Shown: positions 8,853 through 16,892, numbered from the stretch's first letter. The stretch is 29,336 bases of DNA from Eubacterium sp. (GCA_014465955.1 JACTVT010000027.1:1-29336), one strand, 5' to 3'. Translations and numbers: made by a program. The notes: a model not told the origin generated them from the letters alone.

Positions 8853-9905
8853 TTGTTAAAGAGAATTGTTTGTGCTTTAGTTGCATTAATACTGTTTGTG
8901 CCGTGTACTGCGTACGGTGCATATTCCTCTGCTTCATCGGCAATCGTTATGGATGCAGATACTTTTGAAATCCTGTTTCAGAAAAATATTTATGAAGAAA
9001 GAAGTATTGCTTCCACCACTAAAATTTTAACATCTTATATCGCCTGTGAAAGCGGCAGGCTTGATGAAAAGGTAACTGTTACCGATGAAATGGTAAATAC
9101 TGTCGGAACTTCTCTCGGTCTGCGTGCAGGAAATAAAATCACGCTTTATGATTTGGTTGTCGGTATGCTGCTTGCCTCGGGCAATGATGCCGCAAACTGC
9201 GTTGCCCTCTATCTCGGTGAAACGTTTGAGGGGTTTGCACAGATTATGAATAAAACAGCAGCAGATATCGGTATGAAAAACAGTTATTTTGTTACTCCGT
9301 CAGGGCTTGATGAAAGCAATCATCATTCTTCGGCGTACGATATGGCTTTGCTTGCCGCTAAAGCACTGCAAAACAAAACATTTGCCGAAATCTGTGCTAT
9401 GAAAAGCAAAGACGTAATGATAAGCGGCAAAAAGCAGATTATTTATAATCATAATAAACTTCTCTCTTTTATGGACGATTGTGTAGGCGTAAAGACGGGC
9501 TTTACAAAGAAAGCGGGCAGATGCCTGGTTTCAGCCGCAAAGCGAGACGGCGTTATGCTGATTTGTGTGACGCTGAATGATGCAGATGACTGGAATGAGC
9601 ATATGGCGCTTTATAATGAGTGTTTTGGTTATTATAGTCCTGTTCATTTTGAGGATAAATTAAGCATAGACATCGTCGGCGCACAAAATAATTCGGTAAA
9701 CGCTGTTTACAGTGCTGATTTGTCAGTTCTTAACAGTGAAAATACTGTGGCGGAAATATATTATTTTCCCATAATTTATGCCCCTGTAAATAAGGGCGAT
9801 GAACTCGGCTTTGCCGTTATAAAATATAAAGATAAGGAAATTTCAAGAGTGCCTATTCTGGCAGATGAAAGTATAGAATATTATGGCGAACAGCAACTTA
9901 GTTAG
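8853..9905 (+). CDS. D-alanyl-D-alanine carboxypeptidase (peptidase S11, DacF/PBP5 type)
   Basis: The start is TTG at 8853, because AGGTGAT ends 4 nt upstream; a GTG at 8844 adds three residues but has no ribosome site. A Lys-Arg n-region, hydrophobic core and Ala-Tyr-Gly-Ala form a signal peptide. Penicillin-binding motifs are in order: SxxK (STTK) near residue 54, SGN in LASGNDAANC, and KTG in GVKTGFTKKAG. The enzyme trims the terminal D-Ala of peptidoglycan stem peptides on the outside of the membrane. The C-terminal part is a short beta domain without an obvious membrane-anchoring helix. Location behind a gerW-type gene suggests a role in spore cortex or mother-cell wall like DacF/DacB; inference. 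Confidence 0.93.
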   Translation: MLKRIVCALVALILFVPCTAYGAYSSASSAIVMDADTFEILFQKNIYEERSIASTTKILTSYIACESGRLDEKVTVTDEMVNTVGTSLGLRAGNKITLYDLVVGMLLASGNDAANCVALYLGETFEGFAQIMNKTAADIGMKNSYFVTPSGLDESNHHSSAYDMALLAAKALQNKTFAEICAMKSKDVMISGKKQIIYNHNKLLSFMDDCVGVKTGFTKKAGRCLVSAAKRDGVMLICVTLNDADDWNEHMALYNECFGYYSPVHFEDKLSIDIVGAQNNSVNAVYSADLSVLNSENTVAEIYYFPIIYAPVNKGDELGFAVIKYKDKEISRVPILADESIEYYGEQQLS

Positions 9906-10632
9906 ATTACAGAAATTTATGGCAGACTGCGGTGTTGCCTCAAGACGCAAAAGCGAAGAATTGATTGAGGCAGGCAGGGTAAAGGTCAACGGTCACATTG
10001 CCCATATCGGCGACAAAATTAATCCTAAAAAAGACCTTGTAACCGTAAGAGGCAAAAAGATTAATTCAGTCGGCAGAAATTATTATATTATGCTCCATAA
10101 GCCAAGGGGTTATGTCACAACGGTGTCAGATGAACTCGGCAGAAAGACCGTTATGGATTTAGTGGGCGACGTTAAGGCAAGAATTTATCCTGTCGGCAGA
10201 CTGGATAAAGATTCCGAGGGATTGTTGCTTCTGACAAATGACGGCTCATTTGCAAATGCAGTATCACACCCGGGACACAGCTTTGCAAAGGTTTACCGTG
10301 TAACCGTCAGACCGGCGGTTAACGATGAAATGCTTTTCAGGCTTCGCACAGGAATTGAAATTGACGGCAGAAAAACCGCCCCGTGTGATGTTAATGTTAT
10401 TACGCAGGAGCCGGGCAGGGTAGTGCTCGAGTTTGTTTTGCGTGAGGGCAGAAACCGTCAGATAAGAAAAATGTGTGAGGCGGTAAATCTTCAGGTGGCA
10501 AGACTGAAAAGAATTTCGGTCGGTTCACTGAAACTCGGTATGCTGCCGCAGGGCAAATGGCGTGAACTTACGGATAATGAAGTAAAAAAACTTCTTCGTT
10601 CTGCCGAAAAGCAGACAGAAATAATTGAATAA
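9883..10632 (+). CDS. 23S rRNA pseudouridine synthase, RluB/RsuA family
   Basis: 249 aa. An N-terminal S4 RNA-binding domain (RLQKFMADCGVASRRKSEELI) precedes the synthase domain, with catalytic Asp108 in GRLDKDSEGLLLLTNDG and the family segments HPGHSFAKVYRV and EGRNRQIRKMCEAV. In Firmicutes the member at this place, after scpAB and the carboxypeptidase, is usually RluB, which modifies helix 89-90 region uridines of 23S rRNA; exact target is inferred. It overlaps the carboxypeptidase gene by 23 nt, implying translational coupling. Confidence 0.93.
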   Translation: MANSNLVRLQKFMADCGVASRRKSEELIEAGRVKVNGHIAHIGDKINPKKDLVTVRGKKINSVGRNYYIMLHKPRGYVTTVSDELGRKTVMDLVGDVKARIYPVGRLDKDSEGLLLLTNDGSFANAVSHPGHSFAKVYRVTVRPAVNDEMLFRLRTGIEIDGRKTAPCDVNVITQEPGRVVLEFVLREGRNRQIRKMCEAVNLQVARLKRISVGSLKLGMLPQGKWRELTDNEVKKLLRSAEKQTEIIE

Positions 10633-10666
10633 AATTCAGCATTTCCGTGATGATTAGAAATGTTAT

Positions 10667-10698
10667 AGGGGAGGGTATACGTGCCCTCCTGCTTTTTA
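10667..10698 (+). terminator. Terminator built on a GGAGGG palindrome
   Basis: GGAGGG (10670-10675) pairs with CCCTCC (10684-10689), followed by TGCTTTTTAT. It ends the housekeeping run. Its flanks (TAGGGGAGGG ... GTGCCCTCC) match the dispersed palindrome family found at 14101, 15606 and 16905, with a different loop. Confidence 0.75.
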
Positions 10699-10763
10699 TA
10701 TAATTTTTATATAAAATATATTTTATTATTAATAAAACTTTAACATAATAATTAAAAAAAATG

Positions 10764-10792
10764 TTGTAATTATAAATGTAAAGTGTTAAAAT
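10764..10792 (+). promoter_or_regulatory. Sigma-A promoter of the biotin carboxyltransferase cluster
   Basis: TTGTAA (10764-10769), 17-bp spacer and TAAAAT (10787-10792), with a very AT-rich upstream stretch. The implied leader is about 50 nt and ends in AAGGAGGA before the GTG start. Confidence 0.65.
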
Positions 10793-10850
10793 ACAAAAGA
10801 ATGGATATTTATACCTATAAATATTTTCAAAATTCAAGGAGGATAAATTA

Positions 10851-12170
10851 GTGAGCAATCTTACGGTTAAAGATACACAGGCTCGTAAAAGACTGGCATC
10901 TTTATTTGATGACGGTGTTTTTACCGAAATTGATGCTTTTGCTAAATCTGCAAACGGCGATGCCGAGGCAGTTGCAGGCTTCGGTTCAGTAAACGGAACT
11001 TGTGTGTATGCTTTCTCACAGGATGTTACTGCTGATTCAGGCGCAATCAGCGTTGCCCAGTGTGCAAAGTTAAAAAAGGTTTATGATATGGCAATGAAAA
11101 CAGGTTGCCCTATTGTCGGAATTTATGATTCCAACGGTTTAAAATTAACTGAAGGCTTTGAGGCGCTTAATTCTTACGGCGAAATTTTAAAGGCTTCGTC
11201 ATCTGTTTCGGGTGTAGTTCCTCAGATAAGTATTATTGCAGGCGCTTGCCTCGGTACAACAGCCCTTATGGCTAATATGGCAGATGTTGTTGTTGCAGTT
11301 GAAGATGCAGATTTTTATGTAACTGCTCCGAGTGAAGTTACTGCCGCTGAAAGTGCAAAAGCAGGCACGGTTGATGTTCTTGCCAAGGATTTTGACGAGG
11401 CAGTTGTAAAAACCGGAGAACTTATTTCTCTTCTTCCGTCAAACAATCTTGACGCAGTTCCTGTTTTTGATTTCATTGCACCTGATGTTTTTGCAGATGA
11501 AAATTCAGACGCAATGGCAGTAATTAACGCCGTTGCAGATGCAGGCAGTGTGTTTGAAATTAAAAAGGATTATGCAGAAAATGCAGTAACTGCTCTTGCA
11601 TCTGTTATGGGTTCAACAGTCGGCTTTATTTCATATGACGGCAACAATCTTTGCCCGAACTGCGCTTATAAGGCTGAGGCGTTCATTAAACTTTGTGACG
11701 CTTATAATATTCCGATTGTAACATTTGTCAATGCAAACGGACTTGTCAAGGGAAAAGAAAATCAGATGCTTATTGCTGCTACAAAACTCACTTCGGCACT
11801 TGCTTCGGCAACCTGTCCTAAAATTTCTGTAGTAACAGGCAGTGCAGTCGGTGCGGCTTATATTGCTCTTGCAGGCAGAGGCGCTAATGCCGATGTTGTT
11901 TATGCGTGGGATACTGCCGTTCTTTCACCGCTTGAGGTTGACAGCGCAGTTGCATTTCTTTATAATGACCGCCTTGCAAAAGGTGAAAGCAGAGAGGCAC
12001 TTGCCGCTGAATATAAAGAAAGTCTTGCTTCTGCATTTACCGCAGGCGCTTGCGGTGCAGTTGATGATATTTTTGTTCCTGCCGAAACAAGGGCAAAGGT
12101 TATTGCCGCTCTTGATATGCTTGCAGGCAAAAGAGAAACTACGCTTCCGAGAAAGCATTCTGTTAAATAA
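10851..12170 (+). CDS. Acyl-CoA carboxyltransferase subunit (12S-like)
   Basis: 439 aa, shorter than the 510-525 aa of PccB, MmdA or the transcarboxylase 12S subunit; the missing part is the usual N-terminal helical extension, since the sequence begins almost directly at the conserved RKRLASLFDDGVFTEID. Two crotonase-like halves are recognisable: the first with IIAGACLGTTALMANMADVVV (oxyanion-hole-like turn), the second with YKAEAFIKLCDAYNIPIVTFVNANG and SVVTGSAVGAAYIALAGRG. Family members move a carboxyl group between biotin and an acyl-CoA (acetyl-, propionyl- or methylmalonyl-CoA); the substrate cannot be told from this sequence. GTG start with AAGGAGGA at 10836. First gene of a three-gene unit with a biotin carrier and an oxaloacetate-type carboxyltransferase. 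Confidence 0.88.
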   Translation: MSNLTVKDTQARKRLASLFDDGVFTEIDAFAKSANGDAEAVAGFGSVNGTCVYAFSQDVTADSGAISVAQCAKLKKVYDMAMKTGCPIVGIYDSNGLKLTEGFEALNSYGEILKASSSVSGVVPQISIIAGACLGTTALMANMADVVVAVEDADFYVTAPSEVTAAESAKAGTVDVLAKDFDEAVVKTGELISLLPSNNLDAVPVFDFIAPDVFADENSDAMAVINAVADAGSVFEIKKDYAENAVTALASVMGSTVGFISYDGNNLCPNCAYKAEAFIKLCDAYNIPIVTFVNANGLVKGKENQMLIAATKLTSALASATCPKISVVTGSAVGAAYIALAGRGANADVVYAWDTAVLSPLEVDSAVAFLYNDRLAKGESREALAAEYKESLASAFTAGACGAVDDIFVPAETRAKVIAALDMLAGKRETTLPRKHSVK

Positions 12171-12185
12171 TAGGAGGATAAACGA

Positions 12186-12554
12186 ATGAAAAGATATACA
12201 ATTACAGTAAACGGTACAGCATATGACGTAACAGTTGATGAGGCAAACGGCGCAGCACCTGCTCCTGCAGCAGCACCTGCAGCCGCTCCCGCTGCTCCTG
12301 CACCTGCACCAAAGGCAGCACCTGCTCCTGCAGCACAGGGCGCAATTAAGGTAGAGGCTCCTATGCCGGGCACAATCCTTGATGTTAAAACTTCAAACGG
12401 TGCATCTGTTAACGCAGGCGATGTTCTCTGCGTTCTTGAGGCAATGAAGATGGAAAATGAAATCGTTGCTCCGCAGGCAGGCACAGTTGCATCTGTTTCA
12501 GTTGCTAAGGGTGACAGTGTAGAGGCTGGTCAGGTTATTATTACATTAAACTGA
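12186..12554 (+). CDS. Biotin carrier protein (1.3S-like)
   Basis: 122 aa. A short N-terminal strand (KRYTITVNGTAYDV) leads to an Ala/Pro-rich flexible linker (about 23-51) and a biotinyl domain with the canonical EAMKM, Lys88 being the biotin attachment site. The length and lysine position are very close to those of the 1.3S subunit of propionibacterial transcarboxylase (about 123 aa). AGGAGG precedes the ATG by 8 nt. The carrier swings between the acyl-CoA site of the preceding gene product and the 2-oxoacid site of the following one. Confidence 0.93.
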   Translation: MKRYTITVNGTAYDVTVDEANGAAPAPAAAPAAAPAAPAPAPKAAPAPAAQGAIKVEAPMPGTILDVKTSNGASVNAGDVLCVLEAMKMENEIVAPQAGTVASVSVAKGDSVEAGQVIITLN

Positions 12555-12566
12555 TAGGAGTAAACT

Positions 12567-13964
12567 ATGGCTAAAATTGGTATTACCGAAACTGTTCTGC
12601 GTGATGCACATCAGTCTTTGATTGCAACACGTATGAGAACAGATGAGTTTTCGGATATTCTTGAAAAAATGGACAAAATCGGCTATCATTCACTTGAGTG
12701 CTGGGGCGGTGCAACGTTTGACTCCTGCCTTCGTTTCCTTAATGAAGACCCGTGGGACAGGCTTCGCCTCATTCGTGAAAAATGCCCGAATACAAAGCTT
12801 CAGATGCTTTTCAGAGGTCAGAATATGCTTGGCTACCGTCATTATGCCGATGACCTCGTAGATTATTTTGTTAAAAAGAGTATTGATAACGGTATTGATA
12901 TTCTTCGTATATTTGATGCGCTCAACGATGTAAGAAACCTTGAAACTGCCATTAACGCCGCTAAAAAGTACGGCGGTCACGTTCAGGCTGCTATCTCTTA
13001 CACAACAGGTCCTGTTTTTGATATTGATTATTACTGCAATTATGCAAAGCAACTTGAAAATGCAGGCGCAGATTCAATCTGTATCAAGGATATGGCAGGT
13101 CTTTTAACTCCTTACGGAACTTATGACCTTGTTAAAGCACTTAAAGAAACAGTCAAAATTCCGATTCAACTTCATTCTCATTATACCTCAGGTCTTGCAT
13201 CTATGGTTCAGTTAAAGGGTATTGAGGCAGGTGTTGATGTTATTGATACTGCTATGAGCCCGCTTGCTATGGGCACATCTCATCCTGCAACAGAATCTAT
13301 GGTTGCCGCTCTTCAGGGCACAGAGTATGATACGGGACTTGACCTTAAAGCATTAACTGAAATCCGTGATTTCTTTATGCCTCTCCGTGAGAAATATATC
13401 AAAGAGGGTCTGCTCAATACGAAAATGCTCGGCGTTGATGCAAATACTCTGCTTTATCAGGTTCCGGGCGGTATGCTTTCAAATCTGCTTAACCAGTTAA
13501 AGCAGGCAGGCAAAGAAGATAAACTCGAGGAAGTTCTTGCCGAAGTACCGAGAGTTCGTGAGGATAGCGGTTATCCTCCGCTTGTTACACCTACTTCACA
13601 GATTGTCGGCACACAGTCTGTTTTCAATGTAATTATGGGCGAGCGTTATAAAATGGTTACTAAGGAATTCAAGGATATGGTAGCAGGCAAGTACGGTAAA
13701 ACACCTTGCGACATTGACCCTGAATTCAGAAAGAAAATCTGCGGTGACGAGCCGATTATTGACTGCCGTCCTGCTGATTTGCTTAAGCCTGAACTTGATA
13801 CTTTCAAAGATCAGATTGCCGAATATTATGAGCAGGAAGAAGATGTTCTTTCTTTCGCTCAGTTTGACCAGGTTGCAATTAAATTCTTCCAGCAGAGAAG
13901 AGATAAAAAATACAACCTCGACGGCAAACACGACGATATTGAATCAAAAGTTCATCCCGTTTAA
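12567..13964 (+). CDS. oadA: Oxaloacetate decarboxylase alpha / pyruvate carboxylase B-type carboxyltransferase (5S-like)
   Basis: 465 aa. A TIM-barrel of the HMGL-like family begins ITETVLRDAHQSL (Asp13 as metal ligand); carbamylated-lysine candidate Lys174 is in CIKDMAG and the metal-binding His203-Ser-His205 follows, as in 5S and OadA enzymes. The PYC/OADA conserved C-terminal domain follows (about 290-440). There is no fused biotinyl domain, so it must use the separate carrier encoded just upstream. It transfers carboxyl between oxaloacetate/pyruvate and biotin. No membrane beta subunit and no biotin carboxylase gene are in the cluster, which favours a transcarboxylase over a sodium-pumping decarboxylase; inference. 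The symbol is a family label. A strong terminator follows. Confidence 0.9.
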   Translation: MAKIGITETVLRDAHQSLIATRMRTDEFSDILEKMDKIGYHSLECWGGATFDSCLRFLNEDPWDRLRLIREKCPNTKLQMLFRGQNMLGYRHYADDLVDYFVKKSIDNGIDILRIFDALNDVRNLETAINAAKKYGGHVQAAISYTTGPVFDIDYYCNYAKQLENAGADSICIKDMAGLLTPYGTYDLVKALKETVKIPIQLHSHYTSGLASMVQLKGIEAGVDVIDTAMSPLAMGTSHPATESMVAALQGTEYDTGLDLKALTEIRDFFMPLREKYIKEGLLNTKMLGVDANTLLYQVPGGMLSNLLNQLKQAGKEDKLEEVLAEVPRVREDSGYPPLVTPTSQIVGTQSVFNVIMGERYKMVTKEFKDMVAGKYGKTPCDIDPEFRKKICGDEPIIDCRPADLLKPELDTFKDQIAEYYEQEEDVLSFAQFDQVAIKFFQQRRDKKYNLDGKHDDIESKVHPV

Positions 13965-13974
13965 TATGTATTTT

Positions 13975-13998
13975 AGGAGGGCATACGCCCTCCTTTTT
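13975..13998 (+). terminator. Rho-independent terminator after the biotin cluster
   Basis: AGGAGGGC (13975-13982) and GCCCTCCT (13987-13994) form a perfect 8-bp stem with loop ATAC, followed by five T. Confidence 0.92.
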
Positions 13999-14040
13999 CA
14001 GTTGCCTTTTTGTTTTACTTATGTTATTTTATAATCATAC

Positions 14041-14060
14041 GGGCAATTCGTGAATTGCCC
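14041..14060. repeat. GGGCAATTC palindrome
   Basis: GGGCAATTC-GT-GAATTGCCC, perfect 9-bp arms. The left flank ATAC and right flank ATAC differ from the GTAGGG edge, but the size and placement match the dispersed palindrome family of this window, and it lies beside two clear members (14101, 14133). Confidence 0.6.
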
Positions 14061-14100
14061 ATACAAAATCCGAACAAATTACAAATAATGTTTGGTTAAT

Positions 14101-14130
14101 CGTAGGGGAGGGTCTCTGTGCCCTCCCGTT
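14101..14130. repeat. Dispersed palindrome, GGGAGGG arm type
   Basis: CGTAG edge, arms GGGAGGG (14106-14112) and CCCTCCC (14121-14127), loop TCTCTGTG, then CGTT. A nearly identical copy lies at 16905-16934 and a one-base-changed copy at 15606-15633. It is immediately followed by a second member with different arms at 14133. Confidence 0.85.
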
Positions 14131-14132
14131 AA

Positions 14133-14160
14133 GTAGGGGTCGATGCCTTCATCGACCCGT
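14133..14160. repeat. Dispersed palindrome, GGGTCGATG arm type
   Basis: GTAG edge, arms GGGTCGATG (14137-14145) and CATCGACCC (14150-14158), loop CCTT, then CGT-like right edge. A variant with one arm mismatch is at 15569-15596, and a half copy is at 15641-15660. Confidence 0.85.
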
Positions 14161-14189
14161 TAATTAATAATATGTAAGGATACAATACA

Positions 14190-15572
14190 ATGAGAAAATC
14201 CAACAAAACAAGAAAAAAGACTGACGCAGATATTCAAATCATTGAAAAAATAAAAGAGTGCATAAATAGATATTCGTCTGCTTCAAATTTAATCAGAAAC
14301 GTTGAATTTGAAGAATTGGCTGATAAGGATTCATTAAGATTTTCCTGCAAAATTGATTTCGGCGATTTTGAGGAAACAGTCGTATATTATTCGGCAATGC
14401 TTATGACAGAACATATGATTGATGCCGAGTTTGTGTATAAAAATTCTTCTTATATTTATACCTTTTATGATATTTTCAATTTGTTTGATATTGATGATTT
14501 TAATCTTTATTACGCAAGAGATATGCTTTCCTGTGACGATGTTGAAAAAATCATTAATGATATTTTTAATGCAACAGAAAAATATTTTAATTATATTGAA
14601 AAAGCAGGAACATCTAAATATCTGCCGAAACTTATAAAGAATTATGAAACTGATATGACAGCCGTTATGGGTGGTAATGACTGGGAAGGCGAGGAAATAT
14701 ATGACCCGTTTATATTACCATTTAATCACCCGTATTTTTCAGTTTATGATGGTCGGATAACACTTAAATTACACAAAAAGTTGCAAAAAAGAAATTCAAA
14801 GGGAGAACTTGAACTTATTTATGAAAAACGTCTGCTGAAATATCTTGAGAAAGGTCTAAAGAATGAAAGAAAAGAAGTAACAAATAAAGCAGATTTTTTA
14901 AAATTATATAAGCGAAAAACAGTTTTAATTTATTTTTTAATTTTTCTGATTTCTTCGGCTGTTTGTATTTTACTTGAGTATATTTTTCATTCAGTAATTT
15001 ATAGAGGTGCTGATGTTTATTTATCAGAAATATCATTTTTCGGTATTGATTTTTCTTTGCCTTATGGAATTACTGTGTTTGGTATTGCGTCTGCACTATG
15101 GATTACTCTCGTTATTGGTGTGATTTTCGGAGGAAAAATTATATCCAAAGTAATGCCGAGTGAATTTGAAAAATCTGCTTACGCTAAATTTGAAAAAGAT
15201 GTTTGGGGAAGGCTGAGAAATAAATTCGTAAAAGTTTTATTAATTATATTTTTTGTTTTTTGTGGCGTTTTTTCATTTGTGTGCGGTTTTGTTGATGTTG
15301 GTTATTACGATGATTATGTCCGTTTTATCAACGGTTCTTTAAATTTTGCTGATGTTAAGTATGAGAATTTGCAAATATATAAAATTAAAGGTGAGAGTGG
15401 CAATAATAAGAAATATGACAATGCGTATGCCATATCAGATAAAAATACAGGTTGTTATTTTGAATTTGAAGAAGTTGACCCTAATGGTAAAACTCAGAAA
15501 AAATTAAATGAAATAGCCGAACAATATAATATAGAAATTATTGTAATTGAATCAATTAATGATTTATCGTAG
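14190..15572 (+). CDS. Orphan membrane protein of unknown function
   Basis: 460 aa; I recognise no family. About 240 residues of charged, aromatic-rich and presumably cytosolic sequence are followed by three hydrophobic helices (about 246-268, 288-314, 348-370) and a C-terminal soluble part of about 90 residues containing VKYENLQIYKIKGE and IEIIVIES. The coding sequence is richer in A and T than its neighbours, and both sides carry dispersed palindromes, which suggests an accessory gene. The ribosome site is AAGGA about 10 nt before the ATG. The stop codon TAG is the TAG of the CGTAGGGG edge of the palindrome at 15569. No promoter is obvious in the upstream palindrome-rich gap. Confidence 0.75.
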   Translation: MRKSNKTRKKTDADIQIIEKIKECINRYSSASNLIRNVEFEELADKDSLRFSCKIDFGDFEETVVYYSAMLMTEHMIDAEFVYKNSSYIYTFYDIFNLFDIDDFNLYYARDMLSCDDVEKIINDIFNATEKYFNYIEKAGTSKYLPKLIKNYETDMTAVMGGNDWEGEEIYDPFILPFNHPYFSVYDGRITLKLHKKLQKRNSKGELELIYEKRLLKYLEKGLKNERKEVTNKADFLKLYKRKTVLIYFLIFLISSAVCILLEYIFHSVIYRGADVYLSEISFFGIDFSLPYGITVFGIASALWITLVIGVIFGGKIISKVMPSEFEKSAYAKFEKDVWGRLRNKFVKVLLIIFFVFCGVFSFVCGFVDVGYYDDYVRFINGSLNFADVKYENLQIYKIKGESGNNKKYDNAYAISDKNTGCYFEFEEVDPNGKTQKKLNEIAEQYNIEIIVIESINDLS

Positions 15573-15596
15573 GGGTCAATGCCCTTATCGACCCGC
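15569..15596. repeat. Dispersed palindrome, GGGTCGAT type, overlapping a stop codon
   Basis: GTAGGGGTCAAT ... ATCGACCCG: same family as 14133-14160 with one arm mismatch. The TAG at 15570-15572 is the stop of the orphan membrane protein. Confidence 0.8.
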
Positions 15597-15605
15597 AAAC
15601 AATTT

Positions 15606-15633
15606 GTAGGTGAGGGTCTCTGTGCCCTCCCGT
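15606..15633. repeat. Dispersed palindrome, GGGAGGG arm type
   Basis: GTAGGTGAGGG ... CCCTCCCG with loop TCTCTGTG, one base (G to T) from the copies at 14101 and 16905. It lies 9 bp after the element at 15569, so the two arm types again occur as a pair, in reverse order to 14101/14133. Confidence 0.82.
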
Positions 15634-15640
15634 GTTTTAC

Positions 15641-15660
15641 CCAATACTCTCATCGACCGT
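15641..15660. repeat. Decayed half copy of the GGGTCGATG palindrome
   Basis: CTCATCGACCGT at the right end resembles the right half of 14133-14160 with one C lost; the left arm is no longer recognisable. Confidence 0.45.
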
Positions 15661-15726
15661 AAAAGTGTAATTTATCACACATAATTTATAATTTAACAAT
15701 CTTTTCAGCAATATCGTTATTTACTG

Positions 15727-15755
15727 TTGACGAAGTTGACAAGAAGTGCTATAAT
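15727..15755 (+). promoter_or_regulatory. Strong sigma-A promoter of the NAD(P)-binding protein gene
   Basis: TTGACG (15727-15732), 17-bp spacer, TATAAT (15750-15755). A second TTGACA at 15736-15741 is too close to the -10 to be its -35. Transcription should begin near 15762, leaving a leader of about 37 nt. Confidence 0.85.
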
Positions 15756-15798
15756 ACTTTAGAAAAAATTAATAATTAAATGTATGGGGGTACATAGA

Positions 15799-16842
15799 AT
15801 GAAAGTTCTTATGATTGGCGGTACAGGCCTTCTTGGTTCTGCTGCTGCTCAGATTTTTGTTGATCGTGGACATGAGATTAAAACTCTTGCTCTTCCTCCT
15901 CTTCCTCAGGGCGCTCCGCTTCCTAAAGAGATGGAAATTATGTTTCAGGATGCAAACAAACTTACAGACGATGAAATGATCGAGTTAATGAAGGGCTACG
16001 ATATGTTCGTATTCGCAACAGGCGTTGACGAAAGAGTTGAATTCCCTGCTCCTGTTTACGATGCATATTACAAGTATAACATTGCTCCTCTTGAAAGATA
16101 TCTGCCTCTTGCTAAAAAAGCAGGTATGAAGGGTGCTGTTGTATGCGGTTCTTACTTCGCTTGGCTTGCAAACCAGCGTCCTGATATGGATCTTTGCTCA
16201 AAGCATCCTTATATCAGAAGCCGTGTTGAGCAGGAAAAGGTTTGCGAAAAGTATTCTGATAAAGATTTCCAGGTTGGCGTTCTTGAACTTCCTTATATCT
16301 TCGGCACTCAGCCGGGCAGAAAGCCTGTTTGGGTTATCCTTATTGAACAGCTTCAGAGATTTGAGAAGATGCCGTTTACAATGTATCCTGCAGGCGGTAC
16401 TGCAATGCTTACAGTTCGCCAGGTTGGTGAATCAATGGTAGGCGCTGCAGAGCAGGCTTATGAAAACGCATCAAAGGGTGAAGGTAAATATCGTGCATAC
16501 GGTATTTCATGCTACAACCTTACATGGAGAGAATTCCTTAAAATCGTTTACCGTGCTATGGACGGTATTCAGGATAGAAAGATTGTTGACGTTCCTAAGT
16601 GGACTTTCCAGGCTTTCGGTCTTGTAATGCGTAAGGATTATGCTAAGAGAAATGTTGATTCAGGTATTGACCCTGTAGGTCTTGCTGATATTATGGGTAT
16701 GAACCTCTTCATTCCTACAGATGACTGTAAGGAACTTGGTTGCACACCTGATGATATCGAAAAGGCAATCTTCGATTCAATTGCACTTTCAAAGGCTGCA
16801 TTTGAGGGTAAGGCTAAACTCGTTGAAATGAAGGGCGAGTAA
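15799..16842 (+). CDS. NAD-dependent epimerase/dehydratase-family protein
   Basis: 347 aa from ATG 15799; the GGGGG stretch at 15786-15790 gives an 8-nt ribosome spacing, whereas an in-frame ATG at 15784 lies within that stretch. The Rossmann loop GGTGLLG (7-13) opens the protein, as in extended/atypical short-chain dehydrogenases. At the place of the usual YxxxK the sequence reads Tyr138-Ile-Arg-Ser-Arg142, so Lys appears replaced by Arg. Substrate is unknown. It stands alone between its own strong promoter and a strong terminator, and its codon use is visibly more biased (CTT, GCT, AAG rich) than that of neighbours, which suggests high expression. Confidence 0.85.
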   Translation: MKVLMIGGTGLLGSAAAQIFVDRGHEIKTLALPPLPQGAPLPKEMEIMFQDANKLTDDEMIELMKGYDMFVFATGVDERVEFPAPVYDAYYKYNIAPLERYLPLAKKAGMKGAVVCGSYFAWLANQRPDMDLCSKHPYIRSRVEQEKVCEKYSDKDFQVGVLELPYIFGTQPGRKPVWVILIEQLQRFEKMPFTMYPAGGTAMLTVRQVGESMVGAAEQAYENASKGEGKYRAYGISCYNLTWREFLKIVYRAMDGIQDRKIVDVPKWTFQAFGLVMRKDYAKRNVDSGIDPVGLADIMGMNLFIPTDDCKELGCTPDDIEKAIFDSIALSKAAFEGKAKLVEMKGE

Positions 16843-16860
16843 TTTAAAGTAAATTAATTT

Positions 16861-16892
16861 AGCGGTGGACAAAAGTCTACCGCTATTTTTTT
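16861..16892 (+). terminator. Rho-independent terminator after the epimerase-family gene
   Basis: AGCGGTGGAC (16861-16870) pairs with GTCTACCGCT (16875-16884), one G-T wobble, loop AAAA, followed by ATTTTTTT. Confidence 0.92.

Noticed and set aside
11960..12484. Long open frame on the minus strand (174 codons, Ala-rich) opposite the carboxyltransferase and biotin carrier genes
   Set aside because: It is the mirror of the repetitive Ala/Pro linker and strongly coding + strand, spans two real genes and has no ribosome site.
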